From positions 1 through 64,000 of the forward strand of contig NZ_PDCP01000032.1 of assembly GCF_002553505.1 (NCBI RefSeq): a stretch of DNA of 64,000 nucleotides. Direction: 5' to 3'. Of the stretch, positions 1 through 12,234 are shown piece after piece (position 1 is the first letter of the stretch; each line of letters begins with the position of its first letter). The position numbers were made by a program, and so were the translations under genes. The notes under the pieces are model-generated. The model worked only from the letters and a program-made list of their open reading frames with translations, was not told the DNA's origin and made no database searches. This DNA is from Mycolicibacterium agri. Lineage in GTDB: Bacteria; Actinomycetota; Actinomycetes; Mycobacteriales; Mycobacteriaceae.

Positions 1-84
1 GAAAGCCATACCCGACATCCCTGGGTGATTCGAAGCCTAAGGCCGACGACCCCAAACACCCTTCAAGAAAGGTAAGGATAGTCG

Positions 85-432
85 ATGAGCGACACCGCAG
101 TGCCTGACCAGGAGTTTCTGGCCGATCTCGAGGAGGCGATGCGCGATGTCGTCGACCCGGAACTCGGCATCAACGTGGTGGACCTCGGCCTGGTCTATGA
201 CCTCAACGTGGAAGACAGTGACGCAGGCAAGGTTGCGTTGATCGACATGACGCTGACCTCGGCGGCGTGCCCGCTGACCGACGTGATCGAAGATCAGTCG
301 CGCACCGCGTTGATCGGGGCGGGGCTCGTCAACGACATCAAGATCAACTGGGTGTGGAACCCGCCGTGGGGCCCGGACAAGATCACCGAGGAAGGCCGCG
401 AGCAACTGCGCGCATTGGGCTTCACCGTCTAA
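85..432 (+). CDS. sufT: SufT-like Fe-S cluster assembly factor (DUF59/MIP18)
   Basis: A 115-residue protein that is one MIP18/DUF59 domain. The family signature DPELGINVVDLGLVY spans residues 24-38 and the conserved TSAACPL segment carries Cys62; the WNPPWGPDKI motif lies near residues 91-100. Family members help assemble or deliver iron-sulfur clusters in the cytosol; in mycobacteria the gene ends the suf operon (Rv1466 in M. tuberculosis), so the sufR-B-D-C-S-U genes probably lie just left of the window. An AAGGA ribosome-binding site precedes the ATG. A small CGGCCA/TGGCCG hairpin follows the stop. The family call is firm; the exact client proteins are unknown. Confidence 0.93.
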   Translation: MSDTAVPDQEFLADLEEAMRDVVDPELGINVVDLGLVYDLNVEDSDAGKVALIDMTLTSAACPLTDVIEDQSRTALIGAGLVNDIKINWVWNPPWGPDKITEEGREQLRALGFTV

Positions 433-489
433 ACGGCCAGTTTGGCCGGTTGCCGGTCAAAATCGCGCGAAACCCGTCACAATCGCCCA

Positions 490-1035
490 ATGGTGACGGT
501 GCCGGCCTTCGTGTGGCGATTCGACCCGGTGCTGCGCGGCGTGCTGCTCGGACTTGCCTGCGGCGGGAGCCTGGGGATGCTGGCATGGCTCGACTCGGGC
601 TTTCTCCTCGTCGGCGTCATCGTGTTCGTCATCCTCGCCATCTTTTACGGCGGGTGGATGACACGGCGGATGTCCCGTTACTGGCCCGCCGCCGCGAACC
701 TGACCGGATCGCAGCGTGAGCAGGTCGCGCGCACCGCTCGCACCGGCGAGGAGATCGGCGAGGTACAACTGGCGCCAGCGCTGATCGAGTACCGCGACGG
801 CATGCACGCCGCCGCGGCTGATGCGAGACCACTGCGGTGGCTCCTCTGGTTCGTGTTGGTCGTCGCGGTCGGGACGGCGTTGTGGGACACCGCGTACGGT
901 TCGTGGGGCAACGCGATCGCGTCGGCCATCTACCTGATCCTGCTGGCGCTCGAGATCTTCTGGTGGCCGCGCAAACAGCAAGCGCTGCTTGTCAATACGG
1001 ACCGCGCCGCGGAGTTGGCCCGGCAGGCATCCTGA
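490..1035 (+). CDS. Small integral membrane protein, unknown function
   Basis: A 181-residue protein with two hydrophobic pairs: residues about 12-50 (LRGVLLGLACGG, then FLLVGVIVFVILAIFYGG) and about 112-158 (LRWLLWFVLVVAVG, then AIASAIYLILLALEIFWW), separated by a polar loop of about 60 residues. I predict four membrane segments. The ATG at 490 is preferred over an in-frame start at 442, because the extra 16 residues are charged and sit in the short gap after sufT. I do not recognise a characterised family. It is convergent with the dehalogenase that follows. Confidence 0.75.
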   Translation: MVTVPAFVWRFDPVLRGVLLGLACGGSLGMLAWLDSGFLLVGVIVFVILAIFYGGWMTRRMSRYWPAAANLTGSQREQVARTARTGEEIGEVQLAPALIEYRDGMHAAAADARPLRWLLWFVLVVAVGTALWDTAYGSWGNAIASAIYLILLALEIFWWPRKQQALLVNTDRAAELARQAS

Positions 1036-1041
1036 ACGGCC

Positions 1042-1719
1042 TCAGAGCTGGCTCGCCAAATCCACCAGGTCCGTGGCGATCACATCTGGCTGCGGCAGGG
1101 CGGGGACAGCCAGCGGCGCGTTACCCGGGCGGGTGATGAGCGCGCCAGCGAGTCCGGCTGCCTGGGCGCCGAGCGTGTCCCACGCGTGGCAGGAGATCAT
1201 CATGCAGTCCGAGGCGGGCACCCCCAATTGCGTTGCGACTCCGGTGTAGAGCTGCGGCGCCGGCTTGAAAGCCCGCTGCGAGTCGACGCTGAACTGACGC
1301 TCGAAGAATCCGGAAAGGCCCGCGTTGTCCACCGGTGTAGCGCCTGCGTGTGGCGGCGAATTCGTCAGTGTGACAAGCCGATACCCGTTATCGGCCAGCA
1401 TGCGCAGTCCGTCGGCGACGTCGCCGTGCGCCGGCATCGTCCGAATGGCCGTGCCGAGGTCGTTGAGGTCCTCGTCGGTCATCGACACATGGTGGAAGTC
1501 GGACATCATCTGCAACACCGCCCGCGACAGCGTCGAGAAGTCGGTGTAGCGGCCCGACATGGTCACCGTCATCGAGTACAGGATCAACTGGCCGTACCAT
1601 TCGCGGACGACGCCGGCGTCGCCGAATATCCGGTGGAAGTGTGGTCGCAGTGCTTCGATGTCGAGCAGTGTCTCGTTGACGTCGAACACCAGAACCGATG
1701 GACGGTTGGCTGCCGGCAT
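1042..1719 (-). CDS. Type II haloacid dehalogenase (HAD superfamily)
   Basis: A 225-residue HAD hydrolase. Motif I is FDVNETLLD with the nucleophile Asp13; motif II is LTNSPPH; the conserved Lys follows in KPAPQLY; and the type II dehalogenase signature appears as SCHAWDTLGAQAAGL. Enzymes of this group cleave the C-Cl bond of L-2-haloacids hydrolytically, but many homologues act on other small phosphorylated or halogenated acids, so the substrate is open. The ATG at 1719 has a GAGAGAG ribosome-binding site at good distance; a GTG six bases upstream is an alternative. It lies just downstream, on the same strand, of the alpha/beta hydrolase and may be co-transcribed with it. Confidence 0.88.
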   Translation of the reverse strand: MPAANRPSVLVFDVNETLLDIEALRPHFHRIFGDAGVVREWYGQLILYSMTVTMSGRYTDFSTLSRAVLQMMSDFHHVSMTDEDLNDLGTAIRTMPAHGDVADGLRMLADNGYRLVTLTNSPPHAGATPVDNAGLSGFFERQFSVDSQRAFKPAPQLYTGVATQLGVPASDCMMISCHAWDTLGAQAAGLAGALITRPGNAPLAVPALPQPDVIATDLVDLASQL

Positions 1720-1740
1720 GACCACACTCTCTCACGGGCT

Positions 1741-2628
1741 CTAGCGTCGGCGCCCTGCGCTTCGCGCGCTCACGCGTCGCAGGAAGTCACGGATGAGATC
1801 CGACACCTCGTCGACCGCGGTTTCGAGCAGGAAGTGGCCCCCGTCGAGCAGGTGGATCTCGGCGTCCGGTGCGTCTTTGCCGAAAGCGCGTGCGCCGTCG
1901 GGGCCGAAGATCGGGTCGTTCTGCCCCCACACCGCAAGCACCGGAACCCTGCTCGTGCGCAGATATTCGTGCAGAGCGGGATACAGCGGCGGATTCGTTG
2001 CGTAGTCGCGGAACAGCGCCAGTTGGATCTCGTCGTTGCCGCGCCTGCCGACCAGGGCGGCGTCGTGAATCCAGGTGTCGGGGCTGACCAGTGACTCGTC
2101 GGCGACGCCGGTGACGTACTGCCACTTGATCGCTTCGACGTCCAGTGCGGTGCGGACACCCGCCTCGGTTTGCGGTGTCTGCTCACGCTGGTAGTCCCAG
2201 ACGGTCCGCCAGAAGTCTTCGACGAAGCCGTCGTCGTATCCGTTGCCGTTCTGGGTGACGATGGCGGTGATCGCCTGCGGGCGTCGTAGCGCCAATCGCC
2301 ATCCGATCGGTGCGCCGTAATCCTGCACATAGATCGCGAAGCGGCGCAGGCCCAGTTCGTCGAGCAGTCCTTCGGTGAGATCGGTCAGCGCATCGAAGGA
2401 GTAGTCGAAATCGGTGACCGGCGGTGCCGCCGACAGGCCGAAGCCGAGGTGATCGGGTGCGATGACGTGATAGCGGTCGGCGAGCCGGGGGATCAGCTCG
2501 CGGAACATGAACGAACTGGTCGGAAAACCGTGCAGCAGCACGATCGCCGGCGCATCCGGGTCCCCGGCCTCCCGGTAGAAGATCTGGTGTCCGGCGACGG
2601 TGGCGTAGCGGTGATGAACAGCCGGCAT
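1741..2628 (-). CDS. Alpha/beta hydrolase, epoxide hydrolase / haloalkane dehalogenase-like
   Basis: A 295-residue alpha/beta-fold hydrolase. HGFPTS (residues 33-38) forms the oxyanion hole. The nucleophile elbow VQDYGAPIG puts an aspartate (Asp103) where esterases have serine, as in epoxide hydrolases and haloalkane dehalogenases. Asp238 (NDPIFGP) and His265 (GGHFLLE) complete the triad. The residue after the nucleophile is Tyr; haloalkane dehalogenases normally have Trp there, so epoxide hydrolase or C-C hydrolase activity is at least as likely. The gene is divergent from the CGNR regulator, with repeated GGTTAG half-sites between them, and is followed by a haloacid dehalogenase, which suggests a regulated detoxification or catabolic unit. 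Confidence 0.85.
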   Translation of the reverse strand: MPAVHHRYATVAGHQIFYREAGDPDAPAIVLLHGFPTSSFMFRELIPRLADRYHVIAPDHLGFGLSAAPPVTDFDYSFDALTDLTEGLLDELGLRRFAIYVQDYGAPIGWRLALRRPQAITAIVTQNGNGYDDGFVEDFWRTVWDYQREQTPQTEAGVRTALDVEAIKWQYVTGVADESLVSPDTWIHDAALVGRRGNDEIQLALFRDYATNPPLYPALHEYLRTSRVPVLAVWGQNDPIFGPDGARAFGKDAPDAEIHLLDGGHFLLETAVDEVSDLIRDFLRRVSARSAGRRR

Positions 2629-2654
2629 GGCTAACTCCCTAGGACAGATTTACT

Positions 2655-2712
2655 GGTTAGTGCACATTCAACGCCCGAGCCGCTAACCTGTCAATAGTCG
2701 TTTGGAGGTTAG
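2655..2712. promoter_or_regulatory. Candidate operator: three GGTTAG half-sites between divergent hydrolase and CGNR regulator
   Basis: The 88-base gap between the divergent hydrolase (start 2628) and regulator (start 2717) holds GGTTAG at 2655-2660, its reverse complement CTAACC at 2683-2688 and GGTTAG again at 2707-2712. The first two form an extended imperfect inverted repeat (ACTGGTTAG / CTAACCTGT). The third overlaps the region just after the GGAGG ribosome-binding site of the regulator. This arrangement fits autoregulation plus control of the hydrolase by the adjacent regulator. No binding data were available; the assignment is inference from position and symmetry. Confidence 0.5.
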
Positions 2713-2716
2713 ACAC

Positions 2717-3247
2717 ATGAAGCTGGTTGCAGTGGGCGCACAGGACGAACAATTCCTGCTCGAACTGCTCAACTCCACACCCGTGGTCGACGGCGTCCCG
2801 CGTGACGACCTCGCGCAGTTGAACGCAGCGCGGCGGTGGATGCGCGCACACGGGCTCGCGCCGACCGAGGCTGAACTGGCGGCACTTCTCGATGCCCGCG
2901 CTGCGCTGCAGGCCGTCGTGCGCGGCGAGAAAAGTGCTGCCGTACTTCGCCGTTTCGTGACATCTGCGGCACTGCGGCCGACGGCGTCGCGCGACGGAAT
3001 CGACTGGCACCTGACAACCGAGGGGACACCGGTGGGCGCGGTGCGTGCGGTGCTCGCATGGGACGCGCTGCGGGTCACCAGCCCGGGGCGACTGCGGCCG
3101 TGCGCCAACATCGAGTGCAGGCTCTTTCTGATCGACCGCAGCAAGCCCAACACCGCGCGCTGGTGCTCGATGGCGATCTGCGGCAACCGGATGAAGGCTC
3201 GACGGCACTACCGCCGCGCGCACTCCTCGGAGAACCCGCAGGGCTAG
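2717..3247 (+). CDS. CGNR zinc-finger / ABATE-domain transcriptional regulator
   Basis: A 176-residue protein with an N-terminal ABATE-like stress-sensing domain (about residues 10-120) and a C-terminal CGNR zinc finger. Cys129, Cys134, Cys150 and Cys155 are placed to bind zinc, and CGNRMKARRHYRR (from 155) is the diagnostic DNA-binding segment. Members of this family are predicted stress- or ligand-responsive regulators; few have been characterised. The ATG at 2717 follows a GGAGG site; an upstream TTG at 2702 would put the ribosome-binding site inside the gene. It is divergent from an alpha/beta hydrolase-dehalogenase pair, its likely target. Confidence 0.88.
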   Translation: MKLVAVGAQDEQFLLELLNSTPVVDGVPRDDLAQLNAARRWMRAHGLAPTEAELAALLDARAALQAVVRGEKSAAVLRRFVTSAALRPTASRDGIDWHLTTEGTPVGAVRAVLAWDALRVTSPGRLRPCANIECRLFLIDRSKPNTARWCSMAICGNRMKARRHYRRAHSSENPQG

Positions 3248-3351
3248 GCGTATCCAGGTGCGGATGGTCCAAGATCGCCCGAAGGGCGGCGGCGGGATTC
3301 CTCAGGCCGCATAGTGGGAACACACAGTCAGACGCAGGCGTTAGGAGAGCT

Positions 3352-3720
3352 GTGACCACCACCCGAGATATCACCGCGGCCGAATTCAACGACACCATCA
3401 ACGACAACGAGATCGTGCTGGTGGACTTCTGGGCGTCGTGGTGTGGGCCGTGTCGCGCGTTCGCGCCGACGTTCGCCCAGTCGGCCGAGAAACATCCGGA
3501 CATCGTGCACGCCAAGGTCGACACCGAAGCCGAGCAACAGCTCGCCGCCGCGGCCGACATTCGTTCGATTCCGACGCTGATGGCGTTCAAGAAGGGCAAG
3601 CTGGTGTTCAACCAGGCCGGGGCGCTGCCGCCGGCGGCCCTTGAGGATCTCGTGCAACAGATCAAGGCTTTCGACATCGACGCCGCGATCGCCGCGCAGA
3701 ACGACGGCGACCAGGGCTGA
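3352..3720 (+). CDS. trxB1: Thioredoxin
   Basis: A 122-residue classical thioredoxin with the WCGPC redox centre (Cys31, Cys34) and the cis-proline segment SIPTLMAFKKG. It reduces protein disulfides in the cytosol using electrons from thioredoxin reductase. The GTG start at 3352 has an AGGAGAG ribosome-binding site; the reading frame extends upstream without support. A C-terminal extension of about 15 residues (DIDAAIAAQNDG) goes beyond the usual thioredoxin fold. Position just before echA12 and the ABC-F gene matches Rv1471 (trxB1) of M. tuberculosis. Confidence 0.93.
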   Translation: MTTTRDITAAEFNDTINDNEIVLVDFWASWCGPCRAFAPTFAQSAEKHPDIVHAKVDTEAEQQLAAAADIRSIPTLMAFKKGKLVFNQAGALPPAALEDLVQQIKAFDIDAAIAAQNDGDQG

Positions 3721-3777
3721 CGCCTCACCAACAGTTCCGCGGGATGACCGGACCGCGCACGCGATAGCGTGCAGTCC

Positions 3778-4599
3778 GTGACCGAGCAAAGCGACTTCGT
3801 CCTCGTAAGCCGTCCCCGCCCCGGCGTGGCCCTGGTGACGCTGAATCGCCCCGAGCGGATGAACTCCATGGCGTTCGACGTCATGGTGCCGCTGCGGGCG
3901 GTGCTGGGGGAGTTGACCTACGACAACTCCGTCCGTGCGGTCGTGCTGACCGGAGCGGGACGGGGCTTCTCATCAGGCGCCGACCACAAGTCCGCCGGAT
4001 CGGTGCCGCACGTCGACGGGCTGACCCGGCCCACGTTCGCGCTGCGCTCGATGGAAGTCCTCGATGACGTGATCCTGGCCCTGCGCAAGATGCATCAACC
4101 GGTCATCGCCGCGGTCAACGGCGCCGCCATCGGCGGAGGACTGTGCCTGGCGTTGGCTGCCGACATCCGGGTGGCCGCCGACGGCGCCTACTTCCGCGCG
4201 GCCGGCATCAACAACGGGCTGACCGCCAGCGAACTGGGGCTCAGCTACCTGCTGCCCAAGGCGATCGGCACGTCGCGGGCGTTCGAAATGATGCTGACCG
4301 GCCGCGACGTCGACGCTGAGGAGGCCGAGCGGATCGGCCTGGTGTCGCGCACCGTGCCCGGTGACCAGCTGCTGGAGACCTGCTACGGGATGGCCGAGCG
4401 CATCGCCGCGTTCTCTCGGCCGGGAATTGAGTTGACCAAACGCACACTGTGGGCTGGACTTGACGCCGCTAGCCTGGAAGGGCACATGCAGGCCGAGGGC
4501 CTCGGACAACTCTTCGTGCGTCTGCTCACCGCCAACTTCGAGGAAGCGGTCGCCGCGCGCGTCGAGAAGCGGGCCCCAGTCTTTACCGACGACAAATAG
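3778..4599 (+). CDS. echA12: Enoyl-CoA hydratase/isomerase family protein EchA12
   Basis: A 273-residue crotonase-fold enzyme. The oxyanion-hole segments are GRGFSSGADHKSAG and NGAAIGGGLCLALAADIRVA, and the catalytic-glutamate region is ASELGLSYLLPKAIG. Family members hydrate or isomerise enoyl-CoA intermediates in fatty-acid oxidation; the exact reaction is not deducible. I place the start at GTG 3778 because a -10 element TAGCGT (3765-3770) lies seven bases before it, giving a leaderless mRNA; an in-frame GTG at 3769 overlaps that -10. The neighbours (thioredoxin before, ABC-F after) match the M. tuberculosis echA12 locus. Confidence 0.92.
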   Translation: MTEQSDFVLVSRPRPGVALVTLNRPERMNSMAFDVMVPLRAVLGELTYDNSVRAVVLTGAGRGFSSGADHKSAGSVPHVDGLTRPTFALRSMEVLDDVILALRKMHQPVIAAVNGAAIGGGLCLALAADIRVAADGAYFRAAGINNGLTASELGLSYLLPKAIGTSRAFEMMLTGRDVDAEEAERIGLVSRTVPGDQLLETCYGMAERIAAFSRPGIELTKRTLWAGLDAASLEGHMQAEGLGQLFVRLLTANFEEAVAARVEKRAPVFTDDK

Positions 4600-4627
4600 C
4601 GCACGCAATGGATAGGGAGACGGCAGC

Positions 4628-6256
<1,629 letters not shown>

Positions 6257-6315
6257 AACTGTTTCGGCTCTTCTACCCTGGGTACTCATCGGTACATCAC
6301 AGCGGGGAGGTGTCG

Positions 6316-6513
6316 ATGAAAAAACCGAACAAGTCGCGCGAAGACCTGTTGAAGGAGCTGCGGTCGGCCTACGAGGGGGGAGCCAGCATCCGTGCTCTGG
6401 TGGCGCGGACGGGTCGTTCGTACGGTTCGATTCACAGCATGCTGCGCGAGTCGGGTACCACGATGCGTAGTCGTGGTGGTCCCAACCACCGGACCAAAGC
6501 AACCGCGCGCTAG
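6316..6513 (+). CDS. Small helix-turn-helix protein (Rv1473A-like)
   Basis: A 65-residue, strongly basic protein. Residues about 12-45 (LLKELRSAYEGGASIRALVA then RTGRSYGSIHSMLRESG) form a recognisable helix-turn-helix of the Hin/transposase-like or resolvase-like type; the C-terminal tail RSRGGPNHRTKATAR is basic. It probably binds DNA, possibly as a regulator of the ABC-F gene upstream. The ATG at 6316 has a perfect GGGGAGG site (6304-6310) at seven bases; the in-frame GTG at 6310 overlaps that site. It ends next to the convergent acnR gene. M. tuberculosis Rv1473A occupies the same place. Confidence 0.85.
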   Translation: MKKPNKSREDLLKELRSAYEGGASIRALVARTGRSYGSIHSMLRESGTTMRSRGGPNHRTKATAR

Positions 6514-7077
6514 CTACTGCTGACGCACGGACGACTCGACGAGGTCCAGTACGGCGCTGAGCTTTTCGGGGTCGTCACCTGAGGCCAGTCGTGCCACCAG
6601 GCCGTCGAGCACCAGGTCGAGGTAGGTGTGCAGGACGTCGCTGGGCACGTCGTCGCGCAGCCGCCCGGCCAGCTTTTGTCTGCGCAGCCGCTCCGTCGTG
6701 GCCGTGGACAGTTCAGCGGAACGCTCTGACCACCCCTTGTTGAACGCCGGGTCGTTGCGCAGCTTGCGCGCGATCTCCAACCGGGTGGCCAACCAGTCGA
6801 ACTGTTCGGGCGCGGCGAGCATGTCGCGCATGACCTGGATGAGCCCTTCGCGCGACGCGACCTCCGCCATCCGCTCGGCGTCTTCATGCGCCAGTTCGAA
6901 GAACAACGTGTCCTTGTCGCGGAAGTGGTGGAAGATCGCGCCGCGCGACAGCCCGATGGTCTGCTCCAACCGGCGCACGGTGGCCTTGTCGTAGCCGTAC
7001 TCGGCGAAGCACCTCCGGGCACCGTCGAGGATCTGACGGCGACGCGCCGCCAGATGGTCGTCGGTTACCCGGGGCAC
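6514..7077 (-). CDS. acnR: TetR-family repressor AcnR
   Basis: A 187-residue TetR regulator. The N-terminal HTH spans about residues 28-55 (ATVRRLEQTIGLSRGAIFHH then FRDKDTLFFELA); the rest is the helical ligand/dimer domain. The orthologue in Corynebacterium glutamicum, AcnR, represses aconitase and sits directly downstream of acn, as here: acn ends 34 bases before this gene on the same strand. The matching operator is visible upstream of acn. GTG start with an AGGA site. The gene probably shares the acn transcript, so repressor and target are co-expressed. Confidence 0.9.
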   Translation of the reverse strand: MPRVTDDHLAARRRQILDGARRCFAEYGYDKATVRRLEQTIGLSRGAIFHHFRDKDTLFFELAHEDAERMAEVASREGLIQVMRDMLAAPEQFDWLATRLEIARKLRNDPAFNKGWSERSAELSTATTERLRRQKLAGRLRDDVPSDVLHTYLDLVLDGLVARLASGDDPEKLSAVLDLVESSVRQQ

Positions 7078-7111
7078 CTGAGGCGTCCTTTTCTCGCGCG
7101 AGCGTCTGCGC

Positions 7112-9922
<2,811 letters not shown>

Positions 9923-9975
9923 ATCAACTCCCGATAAATATCCTCGCCGCGACGGGCTGTGTCTGCGGCGCTTCT

Positions 9976-10006
9976 ACTCTAACAGTACGCTTGTCCTGTA
10001 AAGCAA
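9976..10006 (-). promoter_or_regulatory. acn promoter with AcnR-type operator
   Basis: CAGTACGCTTGTCCTG at 9983-9998 fits the palindrome CAGNAC-N4-GTNCTG exactly, which is the AcnR box described for C. glutamicum acn and noted as conserved in mycobacteria. On the minus strand, TAGAGT (9981-9976) makes a plausible -10, and TTGCTT (10006-10001) or TTTACA (10002-9997) a -35, so the operator lies between the two promoter elements. Transcription would begin near 9969, about 47 bases before the GTG of acn. The palindrome is directly visible; repressor binding is inferred. Confidence 0.75.
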
Positions 10007-10083
10007 GCGCGACGGGGTTCAGTCTCGTCCTCGGCGGTGCGTGCTGCCACCCGCCGAGGCCGCCATCGCGTACGGTTTCTGTC

Positions 10084-10620
10084 GTGACAGGACCGCACGT
10101 GCTCCCGTTCCTACCGACGTATATCCCGCCCGACGTCGACATCAACCAAGTTATTGCAGACGTGGGCGACGACGGGATCAGCGTGCCCCCCGACAAGGCC
10201 GACCAGGTTGCCGAGTTACGCCAGGTGATCAACGACGCCCACGACCAAGGCATCGACCTCAAGGTCGTCTTCATCGCGAACAACCCGCCGATCGACACAC
10301 CGCTGCGCGACATCGCCACCGAGGTCGGCGAGGCCTACCCGGGTTCGACGGTGCTGGCGATGAGTCCGTCATGGGCGGGGACCTATAGCCCGAAATTCGA
10401 TCGGGTGACATTGGAGGCGGGTCAAGACCTCGCCAAGAACGGCGACCCGGTGCAATCCACGAAGAATTTCGTGAGCGAGTTGACCACGCCTCACTTTGAC
10501 TGGACGGCATTCACCATCTTTGTCGTCTCGGCCGTATTCGCCGCCGCCGTCGCGACCCGATTCCTGCAGGTCCGCAGCAAACGCGCCGCGGTCGAAACGG
10601 ACGCACAAGCGTCCGAATAA
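10084..10620 (+). CDS. Rv1476-like membrane-anchored protein (DUF6676 type)
   Basis: A 178-residue protein: a soluble domain (residues 1-135) with TYIPPDVDINQVIADVGDDG at the start, then one membrane segment (about 142-160, FTIFVVSAVFAAAVATRFL) and a short basic cytoplasmic tail. Rv1476 of M. tuberculosis occupies the same place between acn and ripA. The TPM-like soluble part and the single C-terminal anchor suggest an envelope role, but no function is established. The GTG at 10084 lies seven bases after a TACGGT -10 (10071-10076), so the mRNA is probably leaderless; upstream in-frame starts lie before this promoter. Confidence 0.82.
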   Translation: MTGPHVLPFLPTYIPPDVDINQVIADVGDDGISVPPDKADQVAELRQVINDAHDQGIDLKVVFIANNPPIDTPLRDIATEVGEAYPGSTVLAMSPSWAGTYSPKFDRVTLEAGQDLAKNGDPVQSTKNFVSELTTPHFDWTAFTIFVVSAVFAAAVATRFLQVRSKRAAVETDAQASE

Positions 10621-10675
10621 AACACGGCATAACGTCGGCCAGCCGGCCGACTTCGAATTCGAATATCACTATTCG

Positions 10676-10785
10676 GTCACATCCTCTGGAATTACAGATA
10701 TGTAGTTTGTGACTACAGTTTCCTCAGCGTCAGTTGTGACGTACGGTGCAGAAGTACTCAATGGTGCAACTGTTGTTTGTGTGAC
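10676..10785. promoter_or_regulatory. ripA upstream region with four TGTGAC/GTCACA repeats
   Basis: The 188-base gap before ripA is distinctly AT-richer than its surroundings and contains GTCACA at 10676-10681 and TGTGAC at 10708-10713, 10735-10740 and 10780-10785. GTCACA-type direct repeats resemble published binding sites of the essential response regulator MtrA, which controls ripA in M. tuberculosis; the same hexamer is also half of a CRP-like site. The repeat positions are seen directly; which regulator uses them is inference. Confidence 0.4.
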
Positions 10786-10808
10786 TTCTGCGAGGAGATT
10801 CCAGTCGA

Positions 10809-12230
10809 ATGAGACGCACCCCTCGCGCCCTCGCGTCCCGGGTGTTCGGTAGGGCCTGCGCGGCTCCGCTGATCATCGGGATGCTGCTTGTTTTGACGTT
10901 CTCCGGCGGAGGGCTGGCAACGGCAGAACCCAGTGGCGCGGACTCGGTCGGCTCGCTTGTCGCGGCGATCGCAAACGTGAATCAGAAGCTGCAGGACCTT
11001 GGCGCTGCCGTGCAGGCCAAGCAGGAGAGCGTCAACAAGGCCATCGTCGACGTGCAGACCGCTCGTGACAATGCGGCGGCGGCGCAGCGCGAGGTGGACG
11101 CCAGCAGGCGGGCCGTGGAAGACGCCACCGCGGCGATCGAGGCGGCCCAGCAACGCTTCGACACGTTCGCGGCGTCGATGTATGTCAACGGCCCGGCGAG
11201 CTCCTACCTGACCGCCACCGACCCCGACGCGATTCTGGCGACGGCGTCGGCGGGCCAAGCGCTGACCACCAACGTCCAGCAGGTGGTCGAGAACCTGCAG
11301 CGGGCCCGCACCGAACAGGTCAACAAGGAGTCGGCGGCGCGGCTGGCAAAGCAGAAGGCCGATCAGGCCGTCGCCGACGCGCAGGCCAGCCAGGACGCGG
11401 CGGTCGCGGCGCTGAGGGATGCGCAGCAGACCTTCCGCGATCAGCAGGCGGAATTGGACAAGCTCACCGCCGAGCGCAAGGCCGCACAGGCCAAACTCGC
11501 CGAAGCTCGCACGTGGTCGACTTCGGCCGCAACCCAGGCGAAACCCACTCAGCCGCAGGCTAATTCGTCGAGCAACTGGGATCGCGCACCGCAGGCGCCG
11601 ACGCCGGCGGCAGGCAATTGGGACCAGAGCCTGTGGGATCCCACGCTGCCTGCGATCCCGAGCGCGTTCGTCAGCGGCGACCCGATCGCGATCATCAACA
11701 CGGTGCTGGGCATTTCGTCCAGCTCGGCACAGGTCACCGCCGACATGGGCCGAAACTTCCTGCGCAAGTTGGGAATTCTGCCGACGCCGAGCGGCTACAC
11801 CAACGGTGCGATACCTCGCGTCTACGGTAGGCAGGCCAGCGAGTACGTGATCCAGCGGGCGATGTCGCAGCTCGGTGTGCCGTACTCATGGGGCGGCGGC
11901 AACGCCGCGGGACCCAGCCGCGGCATCGACCAAGGCGCGGGCACAGTCGGTTTCGACTGCTCCGGGCTGATCCTGTACGCGTTTGCCGGTGTCGGCATCA
12001 AGCTGCCGCACTACTCGGGTTCGCAGTACGACATGGGGCGCAAGATCCCGTCGTCGCAGATGCGGCGCGGCGATGTCATCTTCTACGGGCCAGGCGGTAG
12101 TCAGCACGTGACGCTCTACCTGGGCAACAACCAGATGATCGAGGCGCCCTACACCGGTTCGCACGTCAAGATTTCGCCGGTGCGCACCAGTGGCATGACC
12201 CCTTACGTCGTCCGATACATCGAATGGTGA
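10809..12230 (+). CDS. ripA: Peptidoglycan endopeptidase RipA
   Basis: A 473-residue secreted cell-wall hydrolase. Residues 1-39 are a signal peptide ending ATA/EPS. Residues about 50-235 form a long Ala/Gln/Lys-rich coiled coil (the autoinhibitory and regulatory part), followed by a Pro/Ser-rich linker (about 240-280) and an NlpC/P60 catalytic domain from about 340. The catalytic triad is Cys384 (FDCSGL), His433 (SQHVTLYLG) and Glu445. RipA cleaves the D-Glu-mDAP bond of peptide stems during daughter-cell separation, with partners such as RpfB in M. tuberculosis. A GGAG site precedes the ATG. ripB follows after four bases, so they form an operon. Confidence 0.96.
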   Translation: MRRTPRALASRVFGRACAAPLIIGMLLVLTFSGGGLATAEPSGADSVGSLVAAIANVNQKLQDLGAAVQAKQESVNKAIVDVQTARDNAAAAQREVDASRRAVEDATAAIEAAQQRFDTFAASMYVNGPASSYLTATDPDAILATASAGQALTTNVQQVVENLQRARTEQVNKESAARLAKQKADQAVADAQASQDAAVAALRDAQQTFRDQQAELDKLTAERKAAQAKLAEARTWSTSAATQAKPTQPQANSSSNWDRAPQAPTPAAGNWDQSLWDPTLPAIPSAFVSGDPIAIINTVLGISSSSAQVTADMGRNFLRKLGILPTPSGYTNGAIPRVYGRQASEYVIQRAMSQLGVPYSWGGGNAAGPSRGIDQGAGTVGFDCSGLILYAFAGVGIKLPHYSGSQYDMGRKIPSSQMRRGDVIFYGPGGSQHVTLYLGNNQMIEAPYTGSHVKISPVRTSGMTPYVVRYIEW

Positions 12231-12234
12231 CTTG

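Noticed and set aside
1..84. Possible end of an upstream gene (sufU expected by synteny)
   Set aside because: All three plus frames were read; none gave a recognisable SufU C-terminus, so no partial gene is called.
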